Positions 24,442-38,914 of a stretch of DNA of 64,000 bases are shown here, in pieces. A program made the position numbers and the translations under genes. This DNA is from Cryptomeria japonica (taxonomy: Eukaryota; Streptophyta; Pinopsida; Cupressales; Cupressaceae), in contig NC_081407.1 of assembly GCF_030272615.1 (NCBI RefSeq), forward strand, positions 375,327,018-375,391,017. The letters run 5' to 3'. The notes below the pieces were generated by a model, which had not been told where the DNA came from, made no database searches, and saw nothing but the letters and a program-made list of their open reading frames with translations. Within the stretch, counting starts at the first letter, position 1. The number at the start of each line of letters is the position of its first letter.

Positions 24442-27067
24442 ATGGATCAAGGTTAGTTTTTGTTTATTTTTGTCTTTCTTTCCGGTTTATGCAATTTACT
24501 TTACATTTTGAATTTAATTTCAATAATTTTGATTAGGTTTTTTCATTTTTTGTTTCAAAAACCAGATTCTTCTAATCCAGAACACAAACAACCAAATGAA
24601 CCTCCTGAAAACCCTCAAGAACAACCAAATGCACCTCCTAAAAGCACACAAGAACAACCCCCAATTCCTCCTTTTGACCGCACAGTCGAAAGACATGAAG
24701 AATTATTTAATCAGTTAGGACAAAATACGTCTAAAATCAATAGACTGATTGTAAAATTGAAAACATATGAACTTGACCATCATCAATCCCTCGCCACTAG
24801 CCTAGAAACATTAGCTAGTGGTGCCATAGCCGTTTCCACAGAAATTACCAAATGAGGAAGCTTTAGGGATAGGTGTCATCAATTCTATGCCAATGGGCTA
24901 TCATACGATGGAGTAAAAAACAAAAATATTTCTAAACAACAAATATGTGCCCTTTTTGTTGATCCCAAAATTGGTCATTCATTGCCTCTTAATGCAAAGA
25001 GGTTTCCCATACATTGGTGTACCAATGCGTAGATGAATAATCTTTTTTGGCAGAGGTGGTGGATGGTCTTTGATGATCTATCTTGTAATAATTATGAGGT
25101 GCCATTATACTTTTTGAGAAAAATATATTGTGAGTTTGTGCTCAATGTGTGACCAAACTATTTTGACATGAGAGAGTTTCATGGTAGAGGTGGTGGCTCT
25201 GCCCAAGATAGACCTAGAGCCTGTAGGCGATTAGCCGCGGAGAGTCGCCACCCCCTAGCACCCAAACCCAAGGTGCATCAGGTTGTCTCATTAGAGCTAA
25301 AAGAGTTGATGGAACTACAAACTCTTCAGGCAGCCACATCATCGACTGGTGCCATCATCCAACATGGGATGTCAATAGCACACCCTATTGTATTGGATGA
25401 TGAGCCGTTAGAGGGCGACAAAGACCCCATCGAGCATATGTGTGTCAGTTGCTTGAGGATATGCTCTAGGATAGATGATACAGCTGGTGCAGATGGATAC
25501 TCATATCATCTCCGCATGATTTGTGGTTGTAGATGTTAGGCTCACATAGTTGAGGATGTCGTGCTGACAGATGAGTTGATGGACATGGTGTTTGCCCATG
25601 AGCCACAAACATAGGTGTGTTGATTTGAATTCATAACATTTTATTTATCAATCATTTTAAATTTGTAATTACATAAATGAATTTTTATTTATACATCGAT
25701 TTAAATTGAGACGAATAATATGCATTTTAGGATGCAGCAGCAGTATCCCATACACCTCCCCTAGTTACCATAGCTGCAACTTTGATGCCTGAGGTATAAG
25801 TTTTGTAACATGTTAAAATAGAATAGTACACTTTGAATTCAAAAAAATACAAGATATACTAACTATCTTTAATGCTTGGTCCAATTTTTGGTTTGTAGGT
25901 GTTGACAGGGGACGAAATGTCCCGGATTGATGACATCACGCTCTCAGCGATCGATTTTGGCCTACAAGGCTATATGGTATCATATTTTGTACAACTCTTT
26001 TTATGTATTGTTTTGATGGAATATGCAAGTCATTTCATTTTAGAATTTTAAAATTATGTTTAATCTATTATCTGTACTAATATCTAATGTTAATTTTGTG
26101 TTTTTAGGGTACCCCCTCCGCGTCTAGGGCTCGTCCTAAGAAAAAGAATTCCTCGAAGACGCCAAAACATATGAAGAAGGTAATTGAACACATTTTTAGT
26201 TGTACAATTGTTTGAAAATGTTGAAATCAAGTATTAGTTGGGGTTTGTAGATTGATTAGTGTTTTTTTGTCTATTTTACATGTACAATGACCATTGAGCT
26301 TTGTGGATATGTTGAATGCACCTGATTCGCCCACGGATCAAGAGAGGGCAAAGGTATGTATCTCTACTTTATTTTCTTGATTTCATAATTATATGCATGC
26401 GTACATGTGAACTTGTGATATATTATAATCTTATAATTTTTTCCTACAGGAAATATCCATACCTATTTCGTCAATGGCGAACCCTCCTCCTTGCAGTGGA
26501 GAAGCATCTCAGGATCCGGTACACTTTTGTTTGATATGTAAAATTATTTGTTTTCAACCTTCAATGCTTATCATTATATTAATTGTATTTAATCTTTGTA
26601 AATTTTTTGTATAGGTAATAGCGATAGTTTCTACATCGATGGTGAGCCATCCTCAGTCCTTTGGAGAAGCATCTCAGGCACAGGTACGTCATTGTTCTCT
26701 ATATTATAGCTTTTAAGTGTTTTTGATATATTTATGTTAGTACATTGTATTAATTGTACATTTAATCTACAATAGACTCCTTCGCGGTACGACCATAACG
26801 TGGATCCATTTAAGTATGTCTTCAAGAAAACTCCTAAGAGTGACAAGGAGAGGAGAGTGAAGACATTAGCTCCTGGATCAGCTGATGAGGTAATCTACAT
26901 TTCAATTGCAAAGGAATTAAAGTTAAATGCATAGTTATGTTGTTAATCGTGAACTATTTTCTAGAAAAGAATTCTAACTTGGCTTTTGAATTATGGTTTT
27001 GTAGCCATCTACAGAGCCACGTATTGCACCGAAGAGGCTTGATTTTGAAGATCCGCCACAAGTTTAG
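24442..27067 (+). pseudogene. Accessory gene of the TIR transposon, ten exons
   Basis: Starts ATGGATCAAG|GTTAG; a 114-bp intron ends CCAG at 24565, giving MDQDSSNPEHKQ. The long second exon (24566-about 25615) encodes a Pro/Gln-rich start, a helical stretch (NQLGQNTSKINRLIVKLKTY) and a charged region with three in-frame stops. Short exons with clean GT/AG borders follow: about 25732-25792, 25900-25975, 26108-26179, about 26285-26352, 26450-26518, 26615-26681, 26775-26890 and 27003-27067. The C-terminus is basic then acidic (RARPKKKNSSKTPKHMKK; KRLDFEDPPQV, stop). No known domain. Low-complexity, multi-exon second genes are common in large plant DNA transposons and often encode DNA-binding helpers; that role is inferred. 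Splicing signals are far better kept than the long exon. Confidence 0.55.
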
Positions 27068-27589
27068 GATCATATAGTGTTAGTTTTGGTTATAGAATGA
27101 CCAATACATGTAGATATATTCTACATTTTTATTGTATATTGATTTAGACATGGCATATGCCACATTTTTGTAATACTTGTATTGACTTGGCAGACATGCC
27201 TTTTTTTATATATATAAATATCAATATTCGATCCAATAAATGTTTTATGAGTTCATTATTTTGTATTCATTGTATTTTGTGGTTGTCCTTTTATAAATTT
27301 AAATGAATATTTGCATATGTAATCAACAATATGAATATAAACAATAAAAATATATGATATAAAACATTGCAATCGTGGAATATGATTTGATAAATTTTTT
27401 TAAATGTTGAATTAACTCTACAAAATTCCTTGTATTCAGTTCATTATAATGTATTCGCTATATTTGGTGGTTGCCCTTTTATAAATTTAAATGAATATTT
27501 GCATATGTAATTATGAATATGAATATAAACAACAAAAATCGACAATATGAATATAAACAACAATGTGTTTGGTGCAAGAGCACCCTCAC

Positions 27590-28800
27590 GCTCGTAATTG
27601 TCAAATTTTGTTCGTCGTGTACACAAACTGATGCCATGAGCACATCCGAGTGGCCAGGTTTATGCTAGGCATACCCCTGTCGTGCATCCCAAAGCACCAG
27701 AATGTCGAGAGTCATACCCTATCGGTGCGATCTCTCAAGTGCCCTAAGTCAAAAAAATTGTCAAAATTTGAAGGAGTGTTTCTTCCAATCCACAATACAT
27801 ACAATTGATCTGTTTGATCCTGTGGGGTCGCATGAGGCTCCTCTACAATGACCTATCTCATTTTTTGACGACTCGGAGTCATTTTCAATTAGTAGCAGTT
27901 TTTCGCCTGCTCCAAAAACCGTCAGTTGCTTGCAAGGAAAAGTTGCAAGATTGGCTAGAATTGATTTTTTTCATCGTGCACACAAACTGATGTCGCGAGT
28001 GCATCTGGGTGGGCACATTTACGCTAGGAATGCCCCTGTTGTGCATCCCAAAGAACCAGAACGTTGAGAGTCATACCCTACTGGTGCGATCTCTTAAGTG
28101 CCCCGAGTCCAAAATAATGTCAAAATTTGACGGACTGTTTCTTCCAATCCACGACACATACTGTTGATCTGTTTGATCCTGTGGGGTCGAGTGAGGCTCC
28201 TCTACAATGGCCTATCTTAGTTTTCAACGACTCAGAGCCATTTTCAATTAGTAGCATTTTTTCGCCTACTCCAAAAACTGTCAGTTGCTTGCAAGGAAAA
28301 GTTGCAAGATTGGCTAGAATTGATTATGTTCGTCATATGCACAAACTGACATCGTGAGAACATCCGGGTGGGTAGGTTTACACTAGGCATGCCCTTGTCA
28401 TGCATCCCAAAGCACCAGAACATCAAGAGTCATACCCTACCGGTGCAAACTCTCAAGTGCCATGAGTCCAAAAAATTATCAAAATTTGATGGACTGTTTC
28501 TTCCAATCCATGACACATACGGTCGATCTATTTGATCCTATGGGGTCGTGTGAGACTCCTCTACAATGGCCTATCTCGGTTTTCGATGACTCGGATCCAT
28601 TTTCAATTCGTACCATTTTTTCGCCTGCTCCAAAAACCGTCAGTTGCTTGCAAGGAAAAGTTGCAAGATGGGCTAGAATTGATTCGGTTCGTCGTATGTA
28701 CAAACAAACATCGCGAGCGCATTTGGGTGGCCAGGTTTACGCTAGACATGCCCCTGTTGTGCATCCCAAAGCACCAAAAATTTGAGAGTCATACCCTACC
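27590..28800. repeat. 359-bp tandem array, about 3.4 copies
   Basis: The word CGTCGTGTACACAAAC at 27613 recurs in diverged form at 27972, 28331 and 28690, a steady 359-bp period. Each unit also holds CCCAAAGCACCAGAA, GAGAGTCATACCCTA, TGTTTCTTCCAATCC, TTTGATCCTGTGGGGTCG and CAGTTGCTTGCAAGGAAAAG. Copies differ by scattered substitutions. 359 is not a multiple of three and the open frames shift between copies, so the array is non-coding. It lies between the two convergent transposon genes. Confidence 0.9.
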
Positions 28801-29029
28801 AACGCAATGTAGAAGTTGCTTGACAACTTTTTTGATAATTTTTTTGACAACAATGACAATTTTTGCTCAAATTGTATCAAGTCTCAATCTATGACCCCTA
28901 TGACCCGATAATGACTCAAATAATTATCCATGATTATACAAGAATCAAGAATGCTCATGATTGACCAGGGACACATCACATATACTCAAAACATAGTCAC
29001 AAAACATTGACACACAAAATAGTCACAAA

Positions 29030-29375
29030 ACATTGTCACATATTATTCAAAAATTTGCTTCTAAATATGGTCAAATCAGCTCTTGGCTATTTGATTATAC
29101 AAAAAATTATCTTACAAATCATCTCATGGACTTTTATACAAAATTTGGCATTACAATATGTGCAATTCAGCTCATCGCCATTTTAATATACAAATCATCT
29201 CATGGGCTTTTATACAAAATTTGGCATTACAATATGTGCGATTTAGCTCATCGCCATTTTAATATACAAAATTTGGCATGTACATATGTACAAATCAACT
29301 CATTGCCACTTAAATATACAAAATTATGCCCCTAAACATGTAAAAATCAGCTCATGGGCATTTATATATACAAAA
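29030..29375. repeat. Short tandem repeats of about 76 bp
   Basis: CTTTTATACAAAATTTGGCATTACAATATGTG occurs at 29131 and again 76 bp later at 29207. Weaker copies run from 29030 to 29375, each containing AAATCA.CTCAT or TTCAGCTCATCGCC. They lie just downstream of the transposase stop. Confidence 0.8.
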
Positions 29376-29449
29376 AACAAATATAGAACAATTCGTCGAT
29401 GATTTATACAAAATTCTCGAAATCATTCTACTCTGAACCATAGAATCAA

Positions 29450-30914
29450 TCAAGTGAGCCTTCAAGATTGGCTCTAACCCGTATTGTGTCAAGTATTGCC
29501 TCGTGGTCAGATACACGAACTTTCCATAAAATCTTGTTATGAGGTCTACCACGATACTTCATCAAATGAATACTTGTTGCAACAACAAGGTTAGAGAAAT
29601 GAAGAATATGTCTATGTGTTTCAAATTTCTCGAACAACCAAACATCATAATTCTTGATAGGGTATCTCCGAAGACATGTTCCTGTCATGACAACAGACCC
29701 TATTGGGTACTCAATACCCTCTCCGTCAATGATTGTGGTTGTCAATTTTCTTTTAGACTTAACACAACAACACAAATAGTAATATGTTCCTTCTTCATTG
29801 TTCTCTTCTGCAACAACTGCATACACATGACCTGCATTTTATAAAGTGTTAATTAATACCAAAAATAAAGTATGATGTACAACAAAATAAACCAAAAAGA
29901 ATACTTGCAAAAAAATTAACTCGAAAAATCACCTGAATCCACTAGGTCGGATACATGGTCAAAATCCACTGATGTCTCCATTTGGCTCAATTGTAGTGCT
30001 TTGGGAATTTGATATGAATCAATGGGAACCAATGGTCTACAAGACCATTTGTCAACCCACTCTTTTGATTCACATTCTTTTCACACATGTTCCTGCACCA
30101 TCGTGCTCTTCCTTACCATGTCCAGCCTCAGTGAAATTCCAAAAATATTGTACACCACTTGTCACATGCATCCTTGTCAACCAATAAAACATCCTTGCAT
30201 TCTTGAATTGTGCGGTGCAATTTTCTGACCATATTAAGTGTCGGTTGTATCGTATGTTCCTTTCCCTTAAACTATCATAGAAAAATTTAAAGCATCCTTG
30301 TACAAACTCCGATGAATGAGTACGATCATCACTTATGTAGAAGTGATACTCTCTTACAACCTTTCTATCCTCCTTTGTGCTATCGTTTGCATGCATGAAT
30401 GCTATGTGTACAAAAATAGAAACTTGTGTAGAGTGATAATACATGGATTGCACTTCATTTTGAGGTTGTAGTGTATAATTTTCAGCAAAATCAACGATAG
30501 AAACAATGGTGCCAAGAGGAAATGTGTCCTTACATAACTTGAATCGCTCATCTAACCATCAAGCTCTATGTGTATGCATTATGTACTCATAAATTAGTTT
30601 CTCTTGAAACATTTTCATAAATTGAGCTACACATATATCATTTTTCACTAGCTCACATCTCTTCAAATCTTTTCCATCTTTAACTCCATATGTGATTGTC
30701 TTGTATTTTCTGAAACAAACTAGTTTCATACCAATTTCATGTGTGCTCTGCAAATGTATGCATCTTGGTAAACGATGCAAACCACCATATATAGCACAAG
30801 AACCATCCAAACAAGGCATCTTATAATAAATGCAACCATCATGTCTATTACATAGCACACTTGAAATAAATTCTCTTGCCGACTTAGGAGGTGCTTGTAT
30901 ATTACATTCCTACA
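29450..30914 (-). pseudogene. DDE-type transposase of the TIR transposon
   Basis: Catalyses cut-and-paste transposition in intact relatives. The retained 5'-most exon begins at 30914 after an acceptor (TTTTGTAG|GAATG) and reads ECNIQAPPKSAREFISSV, then SVLCNRHDGCIYYKM. The core follows: VDFAENYTLQ (likely first Asp), HLIWSENCTAQFKNAR, and WNFTEAGHGKEEHDGAG ending in a VKR. In the relatives I recall, SEN usually reads SDG or SDN, so the second Asp appears to be Glu here. A donor at CAG|GTGATTTT (29932) and an acceptor at 29833 join the last exon, which carries KILWKVRVSDHEAILDTIR. Stops at about 30560 and 30070 and a missing N-terminus make it inactive. The exact superfamily is not settled by motif reading. 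Confidence 0.7.
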
Positions 30915-30915
30915 A

Positions 30916-33780
<2,865 letters not shown>

Positions 33781-34048
33781 GATTCCAATACTTTGCAGCC
33801 ATTGCCAAATTTAGTTGCAACCCACTCTACAGGTATTCCCATACCTCAAATATTGTCAAGCTCATCTGCAACCCATCCTTCAGATATGCTCCAGCCACAT
33901 TCAAATGTGCTCACCTAGTCAGTCGCACAATATGAACAACCCTACAAGCAACCTTTACCAATTGATCTGCAGACAAATGCAACTTTATTGCTACATCAAC
34001 AACAATCTCAGACCATTTCAAATCTTCTAAATTTACACATGTATTGGC

Positions 34049-36350
34049 TTCTTCCGAACAAGAATAGATAGTTTGTCGCGTCTACACATATGTACAACCT
34101 ACAAAGAAAAGTATGTTGGTATGCATTTCAAATTAACTCAACCTGACGTCATTTGCTCAAGATGCTATAACGAAAAGGGTGTTCACCGATTCTCTATTAC
34201 AAACAATATTGATCTTGGCAAACAACCCATGGTTTTAAAACAATTTTCACATGTAGAAGAAATGCTTATAGCAAGGATTCCTCTTATTTTGCAAGTTAGC
34301 CATGCTAGGGGTGGTCAATACAAATATATAGGACAGACCGTAAATTTCCCACAAAACATTTCAGAAATAGCAACTGCTTTGCCATGCAAATTCCAACATT
34401 TGGAGATTGTGATTATTCGAAGGATAAATCTCGAAGCGAAAAAATATGACTATTATGTAAACAGGTTCCATGTTATGGATACATTGAATTAAAAAATTCA
34501 ACATGACCATTACTACAGTGATGTTATCATTGACGTTGCAGCTACTGATTTATTGCCACAAACATCTACCGATATATCTAATTTTTTGCATACCCTTCCA
34601 AATTGCATTGATCTACAACCTCCTTCACCAACACAAGATCCATTCTATAATGATGATGAAGTTGAATTACATACCACATCATCATTCATTCCAAAGTTTC
34701 CATGTTCAACCTTTGAACTAGATGCCATTAAAAAGATATTGCACCTAGATAAGGATGATCGAAATGTTGCAGCTTGGCTTGAAATAAGTTTCTCACCCAT
34801 TAATGAATACAACACTGAAGGCTTGTTTGCTATGGCCTTCACAACATTGTTCGCAAATGGATCTGCACTGCCACTCCAACCAAGGACAAAACATGTTCAC
34901 TTGCATGAATATGCTTTGCACTTGATAAGATATCATGACCAAAGATTTGGACAGCATGTTAGGTTCAGATATTATCTTTACAATCTAATAATGAGACAAC
35001 ATTCCCAATAGTTAGCTTCAGTTTTCCTCCGGACAAACTTAGAAGACTCCTTCCCAACTACGTTGCAAGCTTTGTGTGAACAGTTACAGGCTACACCTTT
35101 TGATCAATTGCCAAACCAATTAATGCATTTTGCAGCTTCATTGCGAGGCACTAGAGCTTATTGGAATAGATCACACAAGGACCTCACTACAATGGTACAC
35201 CAATTGGGAGCACCTACATTGTTCTTCACATTGAGTGCAGCTGATACAAAATGGCCAAAACTACATAAATTATTTCCAGCCAACTCCTCTTCAGAATTCC
35301 AATCCACAAAGAAATTTTATATAGAAAACATTGTCCACAATCCACACATTACAGCGTTGTTCTTGCATTTTAGATTCACAATATTATGTGAGGAGATTAT
35401 TGACAAAGTTTTGAAATCAAAAGACCATTGGTACAAGTACGAATGACAACATCGTGGCTCCACACATATACATGGCTTTCTGTGGTTGCCGAATGCACTT
35501 GATATGGACAATATAGACTGGTCTAACTATGATTATGTGCAATCAACTGAGTCTTTTTTTGATAGGTATGCTACAACATGGAATCCTCATAGCCAACTTG
35601 CCCGAGACAATAGACTCCACACTAATTTATTGTTGGATCCATGCATGGTTAATACAAACCAAATTCTGTCTGCTCACCCTTTCTCTGATTATGAGGAACT
35701 AGTCAATGTTGTTCAGTGGCATACAAAATGATCTACTCATACTTACTTAAAAAAAAAGGCCCAACCCTCCATTGTCGATACAGGGCTCCTTGGCCTAAGC
35801 AAGATTTTTCAATGCTGATTATTGATATTGACTGCAAGCCATGTTATCAACTAGAAAGAAATGACAATCGTTTAAATACTCACAACCCAATTATGCTAGC
35901 AATATGACATGCAAATGTTGATTTCCAGCCTATTTATTCCAAAATGGTTGTTCTGCAATATATCTCCAAATATGCTTCAAAAACAGAACAAAAATCAGAG
36001 GATGTTGATGTGTTGAAGAAAATAGTTGCTACAACTAATACTCAAGATACCATCTTGCTAGCATACCAAAAATTCATGATGGGGATAGTTGTTGATCGAG
36101 ACATCAGCGCACAGAAAACTTGCCATATGTTGCAAAAGCTACCATTGATTAGTTGTAGCCATCATTTTGTCTCCCTTAATGTTAGCAGGAAGGTCCTCCA
36201 TCATATTACTGATCAAAATGACAATGTCAAACTTTTCAAATTTTATATTTTTGCTTATATGGAAAGGCCTATTGAATTGGAAAAAGTCTCACTAATAAAA
36301 TCAACACAACAATTTTCATACAATAGCCAGCGTAAGAAGCATAAATGACA
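34049..36350 (+). pseudogene. Helitron Rep part: DUF6570-like region and HUH nuclease
   Basis: Nicks and rejoins DNA during rolling-circle transposition. The block ICSRCYNEKGVHRFS through VEEMLIARIPLILQV, RGGQYKYIG and VNFPQ (34130-34360) is the DUF6570-type segment common upstream of plant and animal Helitron Rep. LGAPTLFFTLSAADTKWP (35205-35260) marks the Helitron-like N domain. HRGSTHIHGFLWLP (about 35450-35490) carries the HxH metal motif, and LQYISKYASK (35956-35985) has the two tyrosines of the Y2 site. DISAQKTCHMLQKLP and LNVSRKV follow. A stop replaces the Trp usually found just before QHRGS (about 35445), and several other stops and frame changes are present. Inactive. Confidence 0.85.
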
Positions 36351-36379
36351 AAAACTGCAAAAACAAGCAATTGTCAATG

Positions 36380-38202
36380 TCTACCCCCAATTTAAAACCT
36401 CTTCGAATGAGGATGATCACAACTTTGAAGCCTATTGTTGGACTGAGTTGCTCTTGTGCAAAACCTTTCATCATATTCCTACAGATATAGGTACATCAAT
36501 AGACCAAATCATTGCAAATTTGAAGCTATTGTACATGGATGGTTACTCACGTTGGCATATTTATGGAAAAGGAACAAGAATGCACAATAGAGAATGATGC
36601 AGACTCTAATGATAATGATTTCTTACATTCACACAATGAAGACTAGTATGAATGGGAGTACCTTTCACAAATGTACGCTTCTAACAAAATCATCAGCAAT
36701 GATCTCCAAGTGTTGGGTAGATGTGATTAAGATATTAACTTTGATTGGACTGAACCACATCCCACTGATCCACTTCATCATACTAATGTTAACTTCATTT
36801 TCACAAATAAAATAAATTGCTAGCCTACCCTTATCCAACCAGCTTCTTCTACCACTAATGCATTCCCTTTGGCGGCAAAACAAAAACTTGCACTTGACCT
36901 TATTCTTGCCCATTATGCATCTCATCAAACCGTACCACCTTTCCGTATGATTATACAAGGGACTCTAGGAACTGGCAAATCATTTTTGATATAATGCATT
37001 AGAAAAAAACTAAACCTTTCCACTAATCTACAACACAATCCTTTGCTTGTACTTGCCCCAACCGACATTTCTGCATATAATATCCAAGCAACAACAATCC
37101 ATGCTGCCCTGTGCATCCCTCTTAGAGATATGAAACCTTTGACAGGCCAATCTTTAATGTTCTTCCAAGAACAATACAAACAATTACAATATATTATAAT
37201 TGATGAAATGAGCTTTTTGGGTCCTAAATTTCTTTTGAAAATTGACAGCAGATTACGTCAAGCATTCCCTCACCAACAACATGAACCATTTGGAGGTATC
37301 TCAATAATCCTTGTAGGTGACCTTGGTCAACTACGTCATGTAATGGACAAGCCTTTACATATACATCACATTCTACAACCCTTGCATTATGGCACTCTTT
37401 CCAAACTGTGGTTACCTTGGATACAAGTTTCCGACAGCAAGGTACCTCAGATATCCAATAACAATTTCATGCAATCTTGTAGAACATTAGAATTTTCAAT
37501 GCGCTCGAAACAGATTGGGAAGCTCTTATGTCTTGATCCTCCACTAAACTAGTTGTTGATGATAACAAACACTTTGACTGTTCAATTCATTTATTTGCAA
37601 CAAATGCATCAGCCAAACACCATAATACTAAAATGTTAAAACAACTGCACTTACCTGTTGCACGATGTCTTGCCCAAGTTCCAAGGAAAACTAACATTTC
37701 ATATGATAATGATGAACAACTCCCTTCAGAAATACTCCTCTCCCTCAATGAACAAGTAACGTTAATTGCTAATCTATGGATACAAGCTGGCTTGGTCAAT
37801 GACTCATTAGGACAAATTAAATCCATTGTCTATGATACAAATTTTAAATCTCCTGACTTGCCAAAGTACGTGGTTCTTGAGTTCAAAAATTATACTGGAC
37901 CTCATTGAGACAATGCAAATCCTAAATTTGTACCTATACCACCTATTACTCGAGGTAGTCGTACTCAACTCCCCCTTACTATTCACAAATCCCAAGGCCT
38001 CACTTTGGACAAAGAAACATTAGATATTGGAAAGACTGAAAAACAGAGGCTGACCTTCACTACAATCTCACGAGTGAAATCACTTGAAGATCTAAGAATA
38101 GAGCCACCTTTCACTTTTGAAAGGTACTCAAAATTACAAAGCAATGCTTATACAACTATCAAGAAGAAAGAAGAAAATAGATTGGTCGCTCTCTCCAATT
38201 AG
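36380..38202 (+). pseudogene. Helitron helicase part (PIF1-like)
   Basis: The 5'-3' helicase domain that unwinds the element. After a linker (FEAYCWTELLLCKTFHHIP, about 36430) comes Walker A as IIQGTLGTGKSFLI (36945-36990), Walker B as IIIDEMSFLG (37195-37225), motif III as ILVGDLGQL (37308-37335), and the C-terminal LTIHKSQGLTLDKE and TTISRVKSLEDL...IEPPFTFERY (37975-38125). Stops at about 36993, 37551 and 37906 and shifts elsewhere break the frame. The extreme C-terminus ends at 38202. Confidence 0.85.
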
Positions 38203-38914
38203 ATGTCTACATCACCCCCCAATCATCCACTCTAATCAACAACAACATCAGGTATGCCACTCCACCCTTTCACTTCCACTCCTCCCTTTTCCTTTTAAAT
38301 TTTTGCACTCTCTTCATTTTTACTATGCATATGATAAATAACGCCACTTCTTTTCTTGCAGGGTCCATTTTAACTATTGTTCCACTACTTGTTGTTCATA
38401 CATACACCCCCATTAAAGGGTTTTCTTCCTCCACTTGCAATTTCTACACACAACAATGTTTAACCTTTGCCTCACGTTATCAGGTATTGCAGCACTTTTG
38501 TATGTTGCCATCTCTTTGCATGCTAATTTCACATTTAATGATTCCACCACCAAATTTCCCCATAACGTCTCTAAAAAAGGTATAGCTATCTCTTTTTGTT
38601 AGGCTGTCCATTCTGGTTGAAAATCCATTAAATGATTTTTAGTTTACTCTTGTTTTCAACTGTAAGAAATAGTTTAATACAAAATGTTCATGATTACTTT
38701 TTCCTCCACTGGGTAACTAAGTTGTGACATTATACTCCTCGTCTGCCACTCCTTTAAATTGGAGCAAAATTAGGTATGTAAAGTTTTGAACTTTTTTTGT
38801 TATGAAGATGTTGTACCAATTATTGTAATCTCTCCAAAAAATGCAAGTATATTCCTTACTAATTTATTCCGATCGAACCAATTTCTCTGTAACCTTCTAG
38901 AATGTCTCACTGAT

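Larger units (their letters stand above)
24143..30915. mobile_element. Two-gene TIR DNA transposon (Sola-like?), right end not found
   Basis: The left terminus is GGGCGTGTGCACAAAGATGG at 24143, preceded by CTAT. It matches the termini of the element at 47342-51652. Inside, in order, are palindromic subterminal repeats, a ten-exon accessory gene on plus (24442-27067), a 359-bp tandem array (27590-28800), 76-bp repeats (29030-29375) and a transposase on minus (30914-29450). The genes converge. No right terminal repeat was found; beyond 30915 microsatellites and then a Helitron follow, so the transposase 5' end and right terminus are lost or moved. The Sola assignment rests on the 4-bp CTAT duplication and GGG termini of the related copy and is tentative. 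Confidence 0.6.

Noticed and set aside
27805-28894. Repeated open frames with LFDPVGS..PLQWPI and VSCLQGKVARLARID
   Set aside because: They fall in the 359-bp tandem array. The period is not a multiple of three and the frames change from copy to copy, so a protein is unlikely.
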